From Desulfobacillus sp041396245 (lineage in GTDB: Bacteria > Pseudomonadota > Gammaproteobacteria > Burkholderiales > Rhodocyclaceae): DNA of 64,000 bases. Within the stretch, counting starts at the first letter, position 1. Each line of letters starts with the position of its first letter. The DNA is taken from positions 62,001-126,000 of the forward strand of contig JAWKYW010000005.1 in assembly GCA_041396245.1 (NCBI GenBank). The letters run 5' to 3'. The notes under the pieces were generated by a model, which was not told the DNA's origin, ran no database searches, and saw only the letters and a program-made list of their open reading frames with translations. Below, piece after piece: positions 30,326 through 38,961 of this stretch. Position numbers and translations under genes: made by a program.

Positions 30326-30784
30326 TCAGGGCTTCACCGGCTCCCACGGCTCCTGGGCGAAATAGGCTTCCATCCCCGGCTGGGCGTGCGGGTTGCCGGC
30401 CTTGCCCCAGTGGCAGGTGAGTCGCGCATAATTGTCGAGGTCCGCGTTGACCAGGCAGACCATCTCCATCGGCTGCTTCTCGCCCCACTTGAAGGCGAGC
30501 ACCCAGGCCTCGCCCGGATCGGCGCGGCGCACGCTGCCGATGACGGTGCTCGACTTTCCGGCGACGCTGCGCACGAGCCGCAACTGCCGGCCCGCCCGCT
30601 CGATCTTGGCCGTCCCGCTATAGGTGGCCGGGCTGTCGGGGTGGCGGCCGATCAACGTGAAGCGGCCCGGCACGAAGTGCAGCAGGCCGGATGCATCGTC
30701 GTCGGCGTCCGCAGCCTGTGCGGCGAAGACCTGCAGGCAGCAGGCGAGCAGCAGGCCTTTCCCGGATGCGCTTTTGGTTATCAT
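30326..30784 (-). CDS. Hypothetical exported protein
   Basis: 152 residues from the start at 30784, chosen because it begins a signal peptide (GLLLACCLQVFAAQA). The mature protein is small, with FTLIGRHPDSPATYSGTAKIER and two Cys (in MVCLVNADL and LTCHWGK) that could pair. I do not recognise the family. It lies between two plus-strand genes, alone on the minus strand. Confidence 0.6.
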   Translation of the reverse strand: MITKSASGKGLLLACCLQVFAAQAADADDDASGLLHFVPGRFTLIGRHPDSPATYSGTAKIERAGRQLRLVRSVAGKSSTVIGSVRRADPGEAWVLAFKWGEKQPMEMVCLVNADLDNYARLTCHWGKAGNPHAQPGMEAYFAQEPWEPVKP

Positions 30785-30804
30785 GACTTGCAGGATAGTA
30801 CAGC

Positions 30805-30832
30805 TTGCCTTCGAGTGTCTGGCCGGCATAAT
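30805..30832 (+). promoter_or_regulatory. Probable promoter for the transglutaminase-like gene
   Basis: TTGCCT (30805-30810), 16-bp spacer and CATAAT (30827-30832) form a reasonable sigma-70 promoter, with transcription expected near 30839, about 20 bp before the ATG at 30859. Confidence 0.45.
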
Positions 30833-30858
30833 GTCGCTTTCCCCCAAGTGAAACCGAC

Positions 30859-31554
30859 ATGATCCATACCCCTCCCGGCGCCTGGCCCGAGCCCGGCCCC
30901 GAATACCTCGCCAGCGCGCGCTTCATCGATTCCGGCACGGAGTCCGTGCGCCGCTTCGCGCAGGAGACCGTCGCCGGCGCGACGACTGATATCGAGAAGG
31001 CCGTGCGGCTGTTCTACAAAGTGCGCGACGGCTGGCGCTACGACCCGTTCACCATGAGCCTCGACCCCGAGCCCTACATCGCCAGCAACGTGCTGAAGGC
31101 GAAGGCGGCCTACTGCCTGCCCAAGGCGATCCTGCTCGCGGCGGCGGCGCGCGCCGTCGGCATCCATGCGGCGATCGGCCTCTCCGACGTGGAGAACCAC
31201 CTCACCACGGAAAAGCTGAAGGCGATGATGGGCGGCAAGACGCTGTTCATGCACCACGGCTACGCGGTGCTGTACCTGGATGGCAAGTGGGTGAAGGCGG
31301 CGCCGGCCTTCAACATCGAGATGTGCGAGAAATTCCACGTGCACCCGACCGAGTTCGACGGCACGGGCAATGCCATCTTCCAGGAATACGACGCGAAGAA
31401 CCGCCGCCACATGGAGTACATCCGCGACCACGGCTGCTGGTCGGATTTTCCCTTCGAGAAGGTGATGGCGGATTTCCGCGCCTTCTATCCGGCCGAGGCG
31501 TATGTGTCGTTCGATCCGGGCGAGAAGTTCGAGGACGGCACGCTGGCAAGGTAG
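30859..31554 (+). CDS. Transglutaminase-like family protein
   Basis: 231 residues, no signal peptide. The papain-like core has the catalytic Cys in KAAYCLPKAILLAAAARA, then His in MHHGYAVLYLDGKWVKAAPAF and a following Asn in the catalytic position. Such bacterial proteins are mostly peptidases or amidases, not true transglutaminases. The HlyIII gene starts 4 bp downstream, so the two are co-transcribed. Substrate unknown. Confidence 0.85.
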   Translation: MIHTPPGAWPEPGPEYLASARFIDSGTESVRRFAQETVAGATTDIEKAVRLFYKVRDGWRYDPFTMSLDPEPYIASNVLKAKAAYCLPKAILLAAAARAVGIHAAIGLSDVENHLTTEKLKAMMGGKTLFMHHGYAVLYLDGKWVKAAPAFNIEMCEKFHVHPTEFDGTGNAIFQEYDAKNRRHMEYIRDHGCWSDFPFEKVMADFRAFYPAEAYVSFDPGEKFEDGTLAR

Positions 31555-31558
31555 GTGC

Positions 31559-32176
31559 ATGTACCACGGCGAACGCTTCAATGCCTACACCCACCTGGTC
31601 GGCGCCCTGCTGGCGCTGGCGGGCGCCGTGGTGCTGATCGTGCTGGGGGCCATGAAACAGGATGTCTGGAAGATCGTCAGCTTCGCCATCTACGGCGCCA
31701 GCCTGGTCATGCTCTACAGCGCCTCCACGCTTTATCACAGTACGCGCGGCCGCTTGAAGGCCTTCTTCCGCAAGCTCGACCACACCGCCATCTATCTCCT
31801 CATCGCCGGCAGCTACACGCCGTTCACCCTCGTCACCCTGCGCGGCCCCTGGGGCTGGTGGCTGTTCGGCGTCATCTGGTCGCTCGCGCTGCTGGGCATC
31901 CTCCAGGAATTCTGGCTGGGCAAGCGGACGCGCGTCCTCTCCCTGATCATCTACGTGCTGATGGGCTGGATCGCGCTGGTGGCCGTCATGCCGCTGGTGG
32001 ACACCCTGTCGCTGGCCGGCTTTGCCTGGCTCGCCGCCGGCGGGCTGGCCTACACGGTCGGCATCGTCTTCTATGTCTACGACGAGCGATTCACCCACTG
32101 GCACGGCATCTGGCACCTGTTCGTCGTCGCCGGCAGCGCCTTGCACTACATCGCCATCCTGCTCTACGTGGCGTAA
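31559..32176 (+). CDS. Hemolysin III family (PAQR/TrhA-type) membrane protein
   Basis: 205 residues with seven predicted membrane helices. Conserved PAQR residues are SASTLYHST near helix 2 and HWHGIWHLFVVAGSALHY in the last helix, giving the His cluster thought to bind zinc. GERFNAYTHLVGALLAL at the start is typical of HlyIII/YqfA. In E. coli YqfA is linked to membrane-energy and lipid homeostasis; haemolysis is not its confirmed role. Starts 4 bp after the transglutaminase-like gene. Confidence 0.92.
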   Translation: MYHGERFNAYTHLVGALLALAGAVVLIVLGAMKQDVWKIVSFAIYGASLVMLYSASTLYHSTRGRLKAFFRKLDHTAIYLLIAGSYTPFTLVTLRGPWGWWLFGVIWSLALLGILQEFWLGKRTRVLSLIIYVLMGWIALVAVMPLVDTLSLAGFAWLAAGGLAYTVGIVFYVYDERFTHWHGIWHLFVVAGSALHYIAILLYVA

Positions 32177-32208
32177 CGACTCACTTCAACGGACCCAACG
32201 GAACCGAC

Positions 32209-33315
32209 ATGCCTGAACGCAAGCTGTTTTCCCCCTTCACCCTGGGCGGGCTGCAACTGCCCAACCGCATCGCCATGGCGCCGATGACGCGCTGCCGCGC
32301 CACCAACCCGGCCATCGCGCCGACGCCGATGATGGTCGAGTACTACGGCCTGCGTGCCGACGCCGGCCTGATCGTCTCCGAGGGCGTGCCGGTCTCGCCG
32401 CAGGCGCGCGGCTACGCCTTCACGCCGGGCCTCTACTCCGCCGAGCAGGTGGCCGGCTGGCGCGCGGTGACCCACGAGGTGCACAAGCAGGGCGGGCGCA
32501 TCTTCGCCCAGCTCTGGCACTGCGGCCGCATCAGCCACGGCAGCCTGCGCGAGGACCACGCGCCGCCGGTGGGGCCGAGCGCGATCGCCGCCAACGGCAA
32601 GTCGATGGCGCTCGACCGCGCCACCGGCGCGGCGGCGCTGACCCAGTGCGAGGCGCCGCGCGCGCTGTCGACGGCGGAAGTGAAGGGCGTCGTCGGCGAG
32701 TTCGTGCAGGCGGCGAAGAACGCCATCGCCGCCGGCTTCGACGGCGTCGAGGTCCACGGCGCCAACGGCTACCTGCTCGACCAGTTCCGCTGCCCCTTCC
32801 TCAACGACCGCCAGGACGAATACGGCGGCTCGCTGGAAAACCGCTGCCGCCTGCATCTCGAGATCGCGCGCGAGGTGGCCGCCGCCGTAGGAAAAGAACG
32901 GGTCGGCATCCGCCTCTCGCCGCACGGCCAGGCCAACGACATGCGGCCCGATCCCGAGCCGATGGCGACCTACGGCTACCTCGCGGAAGAACTCCAGAAG
33001 CTCGGCCTGGTTTATCTCCATCTCTACGACCAGTCGACGAGCTGGATCCACGATCCCGACGACGCGCTGCTGCGGCTGATCCGCGCCAAATTCACGAGTG
33101 CGCTGATGCTTTGCGGCGGCTTCACCGGCAACAAGGCCGAGGCGGCGCTCGCTACCGGCAGCGGCGACCTGATCGCCATCGGCAAGCCCTTCATCTCCAA
33201 CCCCGACCTGGTGTCGCGCCTGCGCCAGGGCGTGGAGATCGCCTCCTGGGACAGCAAGACCTTCTACCTCGGCGGCCACAGCGGCTACCTCGACTACCCG
33301 ACGTTTTCCGTGTAG
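32209..33315 (+). CDS. Old yellow enzyme family NADH:flavin oxidoreductase/alkene reductase
   Basis: 368 residues, single FMN barrel of the OYE type. FSPFTLGGLQLPNRIAMAPMTRCRA has the classical OYE Thr that tunes FMN. VHGANGYLLDQF provides the His/Asn substrate pair and Tyr. NDRQDEYGGSLENRCR and the C-terminal FISNPDLVSRLRQG are conserved. It would reduce activated alkenes with NAD(P)H. The TAG stop at 33313-33315 is part of the interspersed GTAGGTCGGGC repeat that starts at 33312. Confidence 0.94.
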   Translation: MPERKLFSPFTLGGLQLPNRIAMAPMTRCRATNPAIAPTPMMVEYYGLRADAGLIVSEGVPVSPQARGYAFTPGLYSAEQVAGWRAVTHEVHKQGGRIFAQLWHCGRISHGSLREDHAPPVGPSAIAANGKSMALDRATGAAALTQCEAPRALSTAEVKGVVGEFVQAAKNAIAAGFDGVEVHGANGYLLDQFRCPFLNDRQDEYGGSLENRCRLHLEIAREVAAAVGKERVGIRLSPHGQANDMRPDPEPMATYGYLAEELQKLGLVYLHLYDQSTSWIHDPDDALLRLIRAKFTSALMLCGGFTGNKAEAALATGSGDLIAIGKPFISNPDLVSRLRQGVEIASWDSKTFYLGGHSGYLDYPTFSV

Positions 33316-33368
33316 GTCGGGCTTCAGCCCGACATCGACTCCTAATGTCGGCCTGAAGGCCGACCTAC
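33312..33368 (+). repeat. Palindromic GTAGGTCGGGC repeat between genes
   Basis: Arms at 33312-33333 and 33347-33368 are inverse copies with compensatory changes; the left arm is identical to the one inside uvrA at 27349-27370. It contains the stop codon of the OYE gene at its left edge and ends 21 bp before the crotonase start. Confidence 0.88.
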
Positions 33369-33389
33369 AAACAGACGACAGGACACACC

Positions 33390-34211
33390 ATGACGACTCC
33401 GACATTCGAAACCCTGAAGATCGAGCTGGCCGACGCCGTCGCCACCGTGGAAATGAACCGGCCGGAGAAGGCCAACGCCATGAACCTGCGCATGTGGCTG
33501 GAACTGCGCGAGGCCTTCAAGTGGATCGACGAGGAGGATGCGGTGCGCGTCGCCGTGCTGCGCGGCAACGGGCCCTGCTTCACCGCCGGCATCGACCTGG
33601 AGATGCTCGGCAGCGTGCGCCAGGAGATTGCCGATGCCTGCGACGGCCGCATGCGCGAGAAGCTGCGCCGCCTGATCCTCGACCTGCAGGACTCGCTCAC
33701 CGCCCTCGAGCGCTGCCGCAAGCCGGTGCTGGCGGCGATCCACGGCCACTGCCTCGGCGGCGGCGTGGACCTCGTCTGCGCCTGCGACATGCGCTACTGC
33801 AGCAACGACGCCAGCTTCAGCATCAAGGAGATCGACGTCGGCATGACGGCCGACGTCGGCACCCTGCAGCGCCTGCCGAAGCTGGTCGGCGAGGGCATGG
33901 TGCGCGAGCTGGCCTACACCGGCCGCGCCGTGGCCGGGCCGGAAGCGAAGGAGATCGGCCTGGTGAACCACAGCTACGCCAGCGCCGGCATGCTCTTCCA
34001 CGAGGTGGCGAAGATCGCAGCGACGATCGCGAAGAAATCGCCGCTCTCCATCCGCGGCATCAAGGAGATGGTGAACTACGCCCGCGACCACTCGGTGGCC
34101 GACGGCCTGAACTACATCGCCACCTGGAACGCCGCCATGCTGATGTCGGAGGACCTGACGGAAGCAATGACGGCGGCGCGGGCGAAGCGGGAGCCGAAGT
34201 TCCGCGACTGA
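33390..34211 (+). CDS. Crotonase/enoyl-CoA hydratase family protein (dienoyl-CoA isomerase-like)
   Basis: 273 residues with the crotonase core: MNRPEKANAMN, GPCFTAGIDLEML, AAIHGHCLGGGVDLVCACDMRY, and IDVGMTADVGTLQRLPKLVG. The last motif, with acidic residues near the CoA-thioester site, matches delta3,5-delta2,4-dienoyl-CoA isomerases (ECH1) more than plain hydratases. Likely acts in beta-oxidation of unsaturated or aromatic-derived acyl-CoAs. A 74-bp spacer consisting mainly of the repeat separates it from the OYE gene, so it may share that transcript. Confidence 0.88.
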   Translation: MTTPTFETLKIELADAVATVEMNRPEKANAMNLRMWLELREAFKWIDEEDAVRVAVLRGNGPCFTAGIDLEMLGSVRQEIADACDGRMREKLRRLILDLQDSLTALERCRKPVLAAIHGHCLGGGVDLVCACDMRYCSNDASFSIKEIDVGMTADVGTLQRLPKLVGEGMVRELAYTGRAVAGPEAKEIGLVNHSYASAGMLFHEVAKIAATIAKKSPLSIRGIKEMVNYARDHSVADGLNYIATWNAAMLMSEDLTEAMTAARAKREPKFRD

Positions 34212-34318
34212 ACCCACGTAAACCCGTCTTGCCGCCGTGCCGTGGGGACTGACTTTCTTCCGGGCCGTCGGAACGTCGAAAGGCGCAACCCCGGGCGGCT
34301 GTTCGGCAAGCAGGGGCT

Positions 34319-34383
34319 CCGTCATTTCCACGCAAGCAAGAATCCATGATTGCACGACGGGATCCCCGCATCCGCGGGGATGG
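34319..34383 (+). repeat. Diverged palindromic repeat before the cyclase gene
   Basis: CCGTCATTTCC...AGAATCCATGATTG, then GACGGGATCCCCGCATCCGCGG with ATCCCCGC (34362-34369) paired to GCGGGGAT (34374-34381). It resembles the 28363 element in CGTCATT and AATCCA sections but is rearranged and incomplete. The rest of 34212-34444 shows no gene; a terminator effect for the upstream gene is possible. Confidence 0.55.
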
Positions 34384-34444
34384 CAACGCAACATTTCACC
34401 CGCATGTCGTTACAATGCCCGCTCAAGGCTGAACGGAGCGGATC

Positions 34445-35071
34445 ATGGCATTCATCTACCGCGTCGCCTCGACGGCGTCGCAGGACCGGCTGGAAAAACT
34501 CATCGAGGAGCGCCTCAGGCCGAAGGCCGACCAGGCGCGCGTCGACGAGAAAATCTGGAACCTCTTCGGCGAGCGCTGGGCGGTGATGTTCACCGACCTC
34601 TCCGGCTTCTCGCGCCGCGTCGCCGACTTCGGCATCATCCATTTCCTGCAGACCATCTACGAAGCGAACCGCCTGCTGGTGCCGCTGATCGAGGAACACA
34701 GCGGCATCCTGCTCAAGGTGGAGGGCGACTCCCAGCTGGTGATCTTCCGCGACGTGGACGAAGCCATCGCCTGCTCGATCGCCATGCAGCGCTGCGCACG
34801 CGACTACAACCGCAAGCGGCCGAAGACCGAGGAGGTGTTGCTGTGCATCGGCCTCGGCTACGGCGACATGCTGCGCATCGGCGACAGCGACGTCTTCGGC
34901 GCCGAGGTGAACGCCGCCAGCAAGCTGGGCGAGGACCACGCCCGGCCCTACGAGATATTGGTCACCGGCGCGGTGAAGCAGGCGGCGCAGGGTGGCAAGG
35001 GGATCAAGTTCAGCCGCATCAAGGCCGTGCCGCCGGGCGCGGAGTCCGCCTACCGGCTGAAATTCGAATGA
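34445..35071 (+). CDS. Class III adenylate/guanylate cyclase domain protein
   Basis: 208 residues, almost only a class III nucleotide cyclase domain. FTDLSGFSRR and KVEGDSQLVIF supply the two metal-binding Asp residues. DVFGAEVNAASKLGED matches the usual VNxAxRL motif but has Lys where Arg stabilises the transition state, so activity could be reduced. No membrane segment or sensor is attached. The stop overlaps the next gene (ATGA, 35068-35071), suggesting linked function with the GTPase-like protein. Confidence 0.85.
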   Translation: MAFIYRVASTASQDRLEKLIEERLRPKADQARVDEKIWNLFGERWAVMFTDLSGFSRRVADFGIIHFLQTIYEANRLLVPLIEEHSGILLKVEGDSQLVIFRDVDEAIACSIAMQRCARDYNRKRPKTEEVLLCIGLGYGDMLRIGDSDVFGAEVNAASKLGEDHARPYEILVTGAVKQAAQGGKGIKFSRIKAVPPGAESAYRLKFE

Positions 35072-36384
35072 GCCGCCGGGTTCTCATATTGGGGGCGGCC
35101 GGGCGGGATTTCCACAACTTCAACCTCGTCTACCGCGACGACCCGGCGGTCGAGGTGGTGTCCTTCACCGCCGCACAGATCCCCGGCATCGCCGGGCGCC
35201 GCTACCCGCCGGCGCTGGCCGGGCCGCGCTACCCGCAGGGCATCCCGATCCTCGACGAGTCCGAACTGGAAACGCTCTGCCGCGAGCGGCGCATCGACGA
35301 GGTGGTGTTCGCCTACAGCGACGTGCCGCACGCCCAGGTCATGCACCTCGCCTCGAAGGCGCTGGCGGCGGGCGCCGATTTCACGCTGCTCGGCCCGGCG
35401 CGCACGCAGGTCCAGGCCAGGGTGCCGGTGATCGCCGTCTCGGCGGTGCGCACCGGCTGCGGCAAGTCGCAGACGGCGCGCTACCTCTCCGGCCTGCTCA
35501 AGGCCCGCGGCCGCCGCGTGGCGGTAATCCGCCACCCGATGCCCTACGGCGAGCTGGCGCGCCAGGCGGTGCAGCGCTTCACCACGCGCGCCGACCTCGA
35601 CGCCGCCGAATGCACCGTCGAGGAGCGCGAGGAATACGAGCCCCATCTCGCCCGCGGCAACGTCGTCTTCGCCGGCGTCGACTATGCCCGCATCGTCGCC
35701 GCCGCGGCAGCGGAAGCCGACCTGATCCTGTGGGACGGCGGCAACAACGACTTCCCCTTCGTCCGGCCCGACCTGCACATCGTGCTGGTCGACCCGCTGC
35801 GCCCCGGCCATGAAACCACGCACCACCCGGGCGAAGCGGTGCTGCGCATGGCCGACGTGGTGATCGTCGCCAAGAGCGACGCTGCGAAAGCCGAGGACGT
35901 GCGCCGCGTGGCAGAGTCGGCCCATGCCATCAACCCGCGCGCCGCGGTGATCCGCGCCGCCTCGCCGGTGCGCCTCGACGACGAAGCGGCGGTGCGCGGC
36001 CGCCGCGTGCTGGTGGTGGAGGACGGGCCGACGCTGACCCACGGCGGCATGCCCTGGGGCGCCGGCCACCTCGCCGCCCTGCGCGCCGGCGCGGAGATCG
36101 TCGACCCGCGGCCCTTCGCCGGGCCGGCCATCCGTGCCCTCTACACGCGCTACCCGCATATCGGCAACGTGCTGCCGGCGACCGGCTATTCCCGCGAGCA
36201 GCTCGACGCCCTGCGCCAGGCCATCAATGCAACGCCGGCCGATGCCGTCGTCTCCGCCACGCCGATCGATCTCGCCGCCCTGATCCAGGTGCACAAGCCG
36301 GTGGTGCGCGCCCGCTACGAGTTCGCCGAGGTGGAGACGCCCGGCCTGGCCGGCGCGGTCGAGGCCTTTCTTTCCAGGCTGTAG
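35068..36384 (+). CDS. Cyclic 2,3-diphosphoglycerate synthetase-like GTPase
   Basis: 438 residues. The N-terminal Rossmann-like part opens VLILGAAGRDFHNFNLVYRD; the P-loop is AVRTGCGKSQTARYL (about residues 128-142). YEPHLARGNVVFAGVDY, LWDGGNNDFPF and VVIVAKSDAAK follow. The family includes archaeal cyclic 2,3-DPG synthetase, but most bacterial members are annotated only as GTPases and cyclic DPG is not expected in this group. The role is unknown. Translation is coupled to the cyclase upstream, and a 2Fe-2S reductase follows 18 bp downstream. Confidence 0.78.
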   Translation: MSRRVLILGAAGRDFHNFNLVYRDDPAVEVVSFTAAQIPGIAGRRYPPALAGPRYPQGIPILDESELETLCRERRIDEVVFAYSDVPHAQVMHLASKALAAGADFTLLGPARTQVQARVPVIAVSAVRTGCGKSQTARYLSGLLKARGRRVAVIRHPMPYGELARQAVQRFTTRADLDAAECTVEEREEYEPHLARGNVVFAGVDYARIVAAAAAEADLILWDGGNNDFPFVRPDLHIVLVDPLRPGHETTHHPGEAVLRMADVVIVAKSDAAKAEDVRRVAESAHAINPRAAVIRAASPVRLDDEAAVRGRRVLVVEDGPTLTHGGMPWGAGHLAALRAGAEIVDPRPFAGPAIRALYTRYPHIGNVLPATGYSREQLDALRQAINATPADAVVSATPIDLAALIQVHKPVVRARYEFAEVETPGLAGAVEAFLSRL

Positions 36385-36402
36385 TGTTGCTATCCTGAAA
36401 AC

Positions 36403-37842
36403 ATGCCCCGGCTGCTTACCCTGTCGCGAGCGGCGCGCCTGGTCGGCACCAGCCGTGTCGCGCTGCAGCTGAAAATCCGCAGCGGCGAGTTGCCGTCCTT
36501 CGACGGCATGGTCTCGGCGGACGACCTGCTGCGCCTCTACCCGGACATCAGGCTGGAGGAGGACGGCGGCTTCGAGCAGGTGCGGGAAATCAAGGAGCGG
36601 GCCTTCGGCAGGCGCGTGCGCGAGCGCCTGCTGCCGAGCCAGGAAATCCTCTCCCAGCGGCTGTACGAGCAGAGCACGGAACTGGCCGACCTGCGCAGCC
36701 ACCTGCAGCGCTACCACGCCATGATGGAGGCGCTGCGCAGCCGCATCCGCGAACAGGAGGCGCTGCCGGGGATGGCGGCCCTCGGCGGGTTCCTCGACGG
36801 GCAGCTGGCGGAGATCCTCGGCGCAACCGAGGCGCCGAATGCGCTGTCCGTCATGGATGATATGCTCCGCGTCATGTCCGCCCACGTCACCCTCCACCCG
36901 AGCGGCCACGACTTCTTCGTCGAGGGCGCGGACACGCTGCTGGAAGCCGCGCTGAGGGCCGGGCTGGCGGTGAGCTACGGCTGCAGCAACGGCAACTGCG
37001 GCCTGTGCAAGGCACGCGTGGTGTCGGGCGAGGTGCGGAAGGTGCGGCCGCACGACTACGTGCTGTCCGAAGCCGAAAAGAGCCAGGGCTACACCCTGCT
37101 CTGCTCGCACGCGGCGGTGGGCGACCTCGTCCTCGAGGCGCTCGAGACCGGCAGCGCCGGCGACATCCCGCCGCAGCAGATCGTGGCGCGCATCAAGGCC
37201 GTCGAGGCGCTTGGCGACGAGGTCCGCCTGCTGCACCTGCAGACGCCGCGCAACAACCGCCTGCGCTTCCTCGCCGGCCAGAGCGTGACGCTGACCGCCG
37301 GCGACACCTCGGCGCAGCTGCCCATCGCCAGCTGCCCCTGCGACGACCGCAACCTGCATTTCCACGTCGAGCGCGATGCGAAGGACGACTTCGCCCGGCA
37401 GGTCTTCGACGTGCTGCGCGCGGGCGATGCGGTCACGGTGTTCGGCCCGTGGGGCGACTTCGTGCTGCGCGCCGACTCGCCGCGGCCGCTCCTGTTCGTC
37501 GCCTCGGAGGCCGGCTTCGCGCCGGTCAAGGGCCTGATCGAGCACGCCCTGTCGCTCGACCGGGCCGAGTTGCTGCATCTTTACTGGCACGCCGCACAAC
37601 CGGCCGGGCATTACCTCGTGAATCTCTGCCGTGCCTGGGCCGACGCCCTCGACAACTTTCGCTACACGGCCGTAGCGGAGGACAGCGCGAATGACCTCGT
37701 CGGGCGCATGGCAAAGGAGCAAGTCGACCTGGCCGCCTTCGACATCTATCTCGCCGGGCCGGAGACCTTTGTCGACGGGGTGGGAAAGGCCCTCGCGCGA
37801 CAGGGTTTCCCCTCCGCACAGCTGGTTGCCGCAGCGACATAA
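36403..37842 (+). CDS. HTH-like N-terminus, coiled coil, 2Fe-2S ferredoxin and FAD/NAD reductase fusion
   Basis: 479 residues. Residues 1-50 (LTLSRAARLVGTSRVALQLKIRSG) look like a MerR/excisionase-type winged helix; 80-120 is a coiled coil. A plant-type ferredoxin domain (about 155-245) holds C194, C199, C202 and C234. Residues 250-475 are a ferredoxin-NADP reductase-like module with LLFVASEAGFAPVKGLIEHA and DIYLAGPETFVDGVG; RxYS is replaced by LPIAS. It could move electrons from NAD(P)H through FAD to the cluster. The N-terminal DNA-binding likeness is my inference. It may be coupled to the preceding GTPase gene. Confidence 0.75.
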   Translation: MPRLLTLSRAARLVGTSRVALQLKIRSGELPSFDGMVSADDLLRLYPDIRLEEDGGFEQVREIKERAFGRRVRERLLPSQEILSQRLYEQSTELADLRSHLQRYHAMMEALRSRIREQEALPGMAALGGFLDGQLAEILGATEAPNALSVMDDMLRVMSAHVTLHPSGHDFFVEGADTLLEAALRAGLAVSYGCSNGNCGLCKARVVSGEVRKVRPHDYVLSEAEKSQGYTLLCSHAAVGDLVLEALETGSAGDIPPQQIVARIKAVEALGDEVRLLHLQTPRNNRLRFLAGQSVTLTAGDTSAQLPIASCPCDDRNLHFHVERDAKDDFARQVFDVLRAGDAVTVFGPWGDFVLRADSPRPLLFVASEAGFAPVKGLIEHALSLDRAELLHLYWHAAQPAGHYLVNLCRAWADALDNFRYTAVAEDSANDLVGRMAKEQVDLAAFDIYLAGPETFVDGVGKALARQGFPSAQLVAAAT

Positions 37843-37910
37843 AATCCTTTCTCGGCCGCATCAAAGCGTTCTGCTCGCGGAGCGCGCCCCCAGCCCTTAA
37901 CATTGGCTGC

Positions 37911-38282
37911 ATGCCGCAACGCAAGATCATTCCCGTCGTGCCGGCCGCGGCGGAAGCGGGCACCGCACCGGAATCCTGCGAGACCGCCGAACCCTTCGCC
38001 CTGATGGTGCTGGGCGACAGCATGCTGCCCGAGTTCGCCGAGGGCGAGATCATCGTCGTCGAACCGGAGGGCCTGGCGCGCAACGGCAGCTACGTCATCG
38101 CCCAGCACGAGGGAGAACCCATCCTGCGCCAGCTGGTCGAACGCGAGAGCCGCTGGTGGCTGCACGCGCTCAACCCGGCTTATCCCGACGCAGAGCTTGC
38201 CGGCATCGAGGCGGTACGCGGCGTGGTCATCCAGAAAAGCAAGCCCGGTTCGCGCCGTTCGCGCAAGAGTTACATCGACTGA
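37911..38282 (+). CDS. S24/LexA-like peptidase-domain protein, lacking the catalytic lysine
   Basis: 123 residues, only the C-terminal S24 half of LexA-type repressors, with no DNA-binding domain. Ser37 in LGDSMLPEFAEGE is the nucleophile position. The usual Lys of the dyad (VKRL) is replaced by Arg73 in PILRQLV, so self-cleavage is doubtful. NPAYPD near residue 90 is the usual substrate-loop motif. It starts a run of four close genes. Function unknown; it may sense or bind instead of cutting. Confidence 0.78.
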   Translation: MPQRKIIPVVPAAAEAGTAPESCETAEPFALMVLGDSMLPEFAEGEIIVVEPEGLARNGSYVIAQHEGEPILRQLVERESRWWLHALNPAYPDAELAGIEAVRGVVIQKSKPGSRRSRKSYID

Positions 38283-38283
38283 T

Positions 38284-38511
38284 ATGCCCTATTACATCTA
38301 CAAGGTCTTCGAAACCCCCATCCGCCGCCTGGAAAAGATCGAGGCGCACGACGCCTTCAAGGCCGCCTCGGCCCGCGCCAAGGAACTGCGCCGCGCGCTG
38401 GCCCTCTCCGAAGGCTGCGCCGTGAAGACCGTCTTCGCCGACAACGAGCTGCTGGCCGAGGACATCCTCTCCCAGTTGCGGGAGGCGCCGCCGGAACCCG
38501 GCGACGACTGA
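38284..38511 (+). CDS. Small conserved hypothetical protein
   Basis: 75 residues starting MPYYIYKVFETPIRRLEKIE, with a charged helical middle (FKAASARAKELRRALALSEG). The ATG lies 1 bp after the S24 stop. I do not know its function, but such small proteins beginning YYIYKV next to S24-domain genes recur in Rhodocyclales as I recall. Probably co-translated with the neighbours. Confidence 0.65.
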   Translation: MPYYIYKVFETPIRRLEKIEAHDAFKAASARAKELRRALALSEGCAVKTVFADNELLAEDILSQLREAPPEPGDD

Positions 38512-38517
38512 TCGCCA

Positions 38518-38961
38518 TTGGATGAAACCGCTTTCAGGCGGGTACGCAAAGCGGCGGTCGACGCGCCATGCCCCTTCGAAATGGCGCTTCTGGCCGGCTG
38601 CGGCTCCTGTGCCCTGGCGCAACGACGGCATATCGCCGAGCGCGAGGCCGTCGCCTGCCGCGATGTCGTGGCGCACAAGTCCTGCACCGCCCTTCTCGGA
38701 CTGCTGCGACGCAATGCGGCCTTCACCCTGCATCTGCCTCATGCGGAGGAACGCCTCGTCCACGCCCTTGAAATGAGGGTGCAGTGCGGCGGCCTGGCGG
38801 GGCTGCAGCGGGCGTTGTCGGGCATGGAGAGGGTCGCCGATGTCGGCTCGCTCGTGCAGGCCGCGATACGGGCTTACGACGGCCTGGCGGGGCTGCCTTA
38901 TTCGGAGATAGTCCGGTCGGTGGCGGCCTGGCGGGGGCGAAGCAGGAGGAGGCCATCGTGA
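38518..38961 (+). CDS. Cys-rich hypothetical protein
   Basis: 147 residues from the TTG at 38518, the first possible start after an in-frame stop at 38509; an ATG at 38581 would lose the first Cys. Cys residues at 18, 28, 31, 47 and 56 (CPFEMALLAGCGSCALA, VACRDVVAHKSC) could bind a metal or an iron-sulfur cluster. The following gene starts in its last codon (GTGA). Function unknown. Confidence 0.6.
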   Translation: MDETAFRRVRKAAVDAPCPFEMALLAGCGSCALAQRRHIAEREAVACRDVVAHKSCTALLGLLRRNAAFTLHLPHAEERLVHALEMRVQCGGLAGLQRALSGMERVADVGSLVQAAIRAYDGLAGLPYSEIVRSVAAWRGRSRRRPS

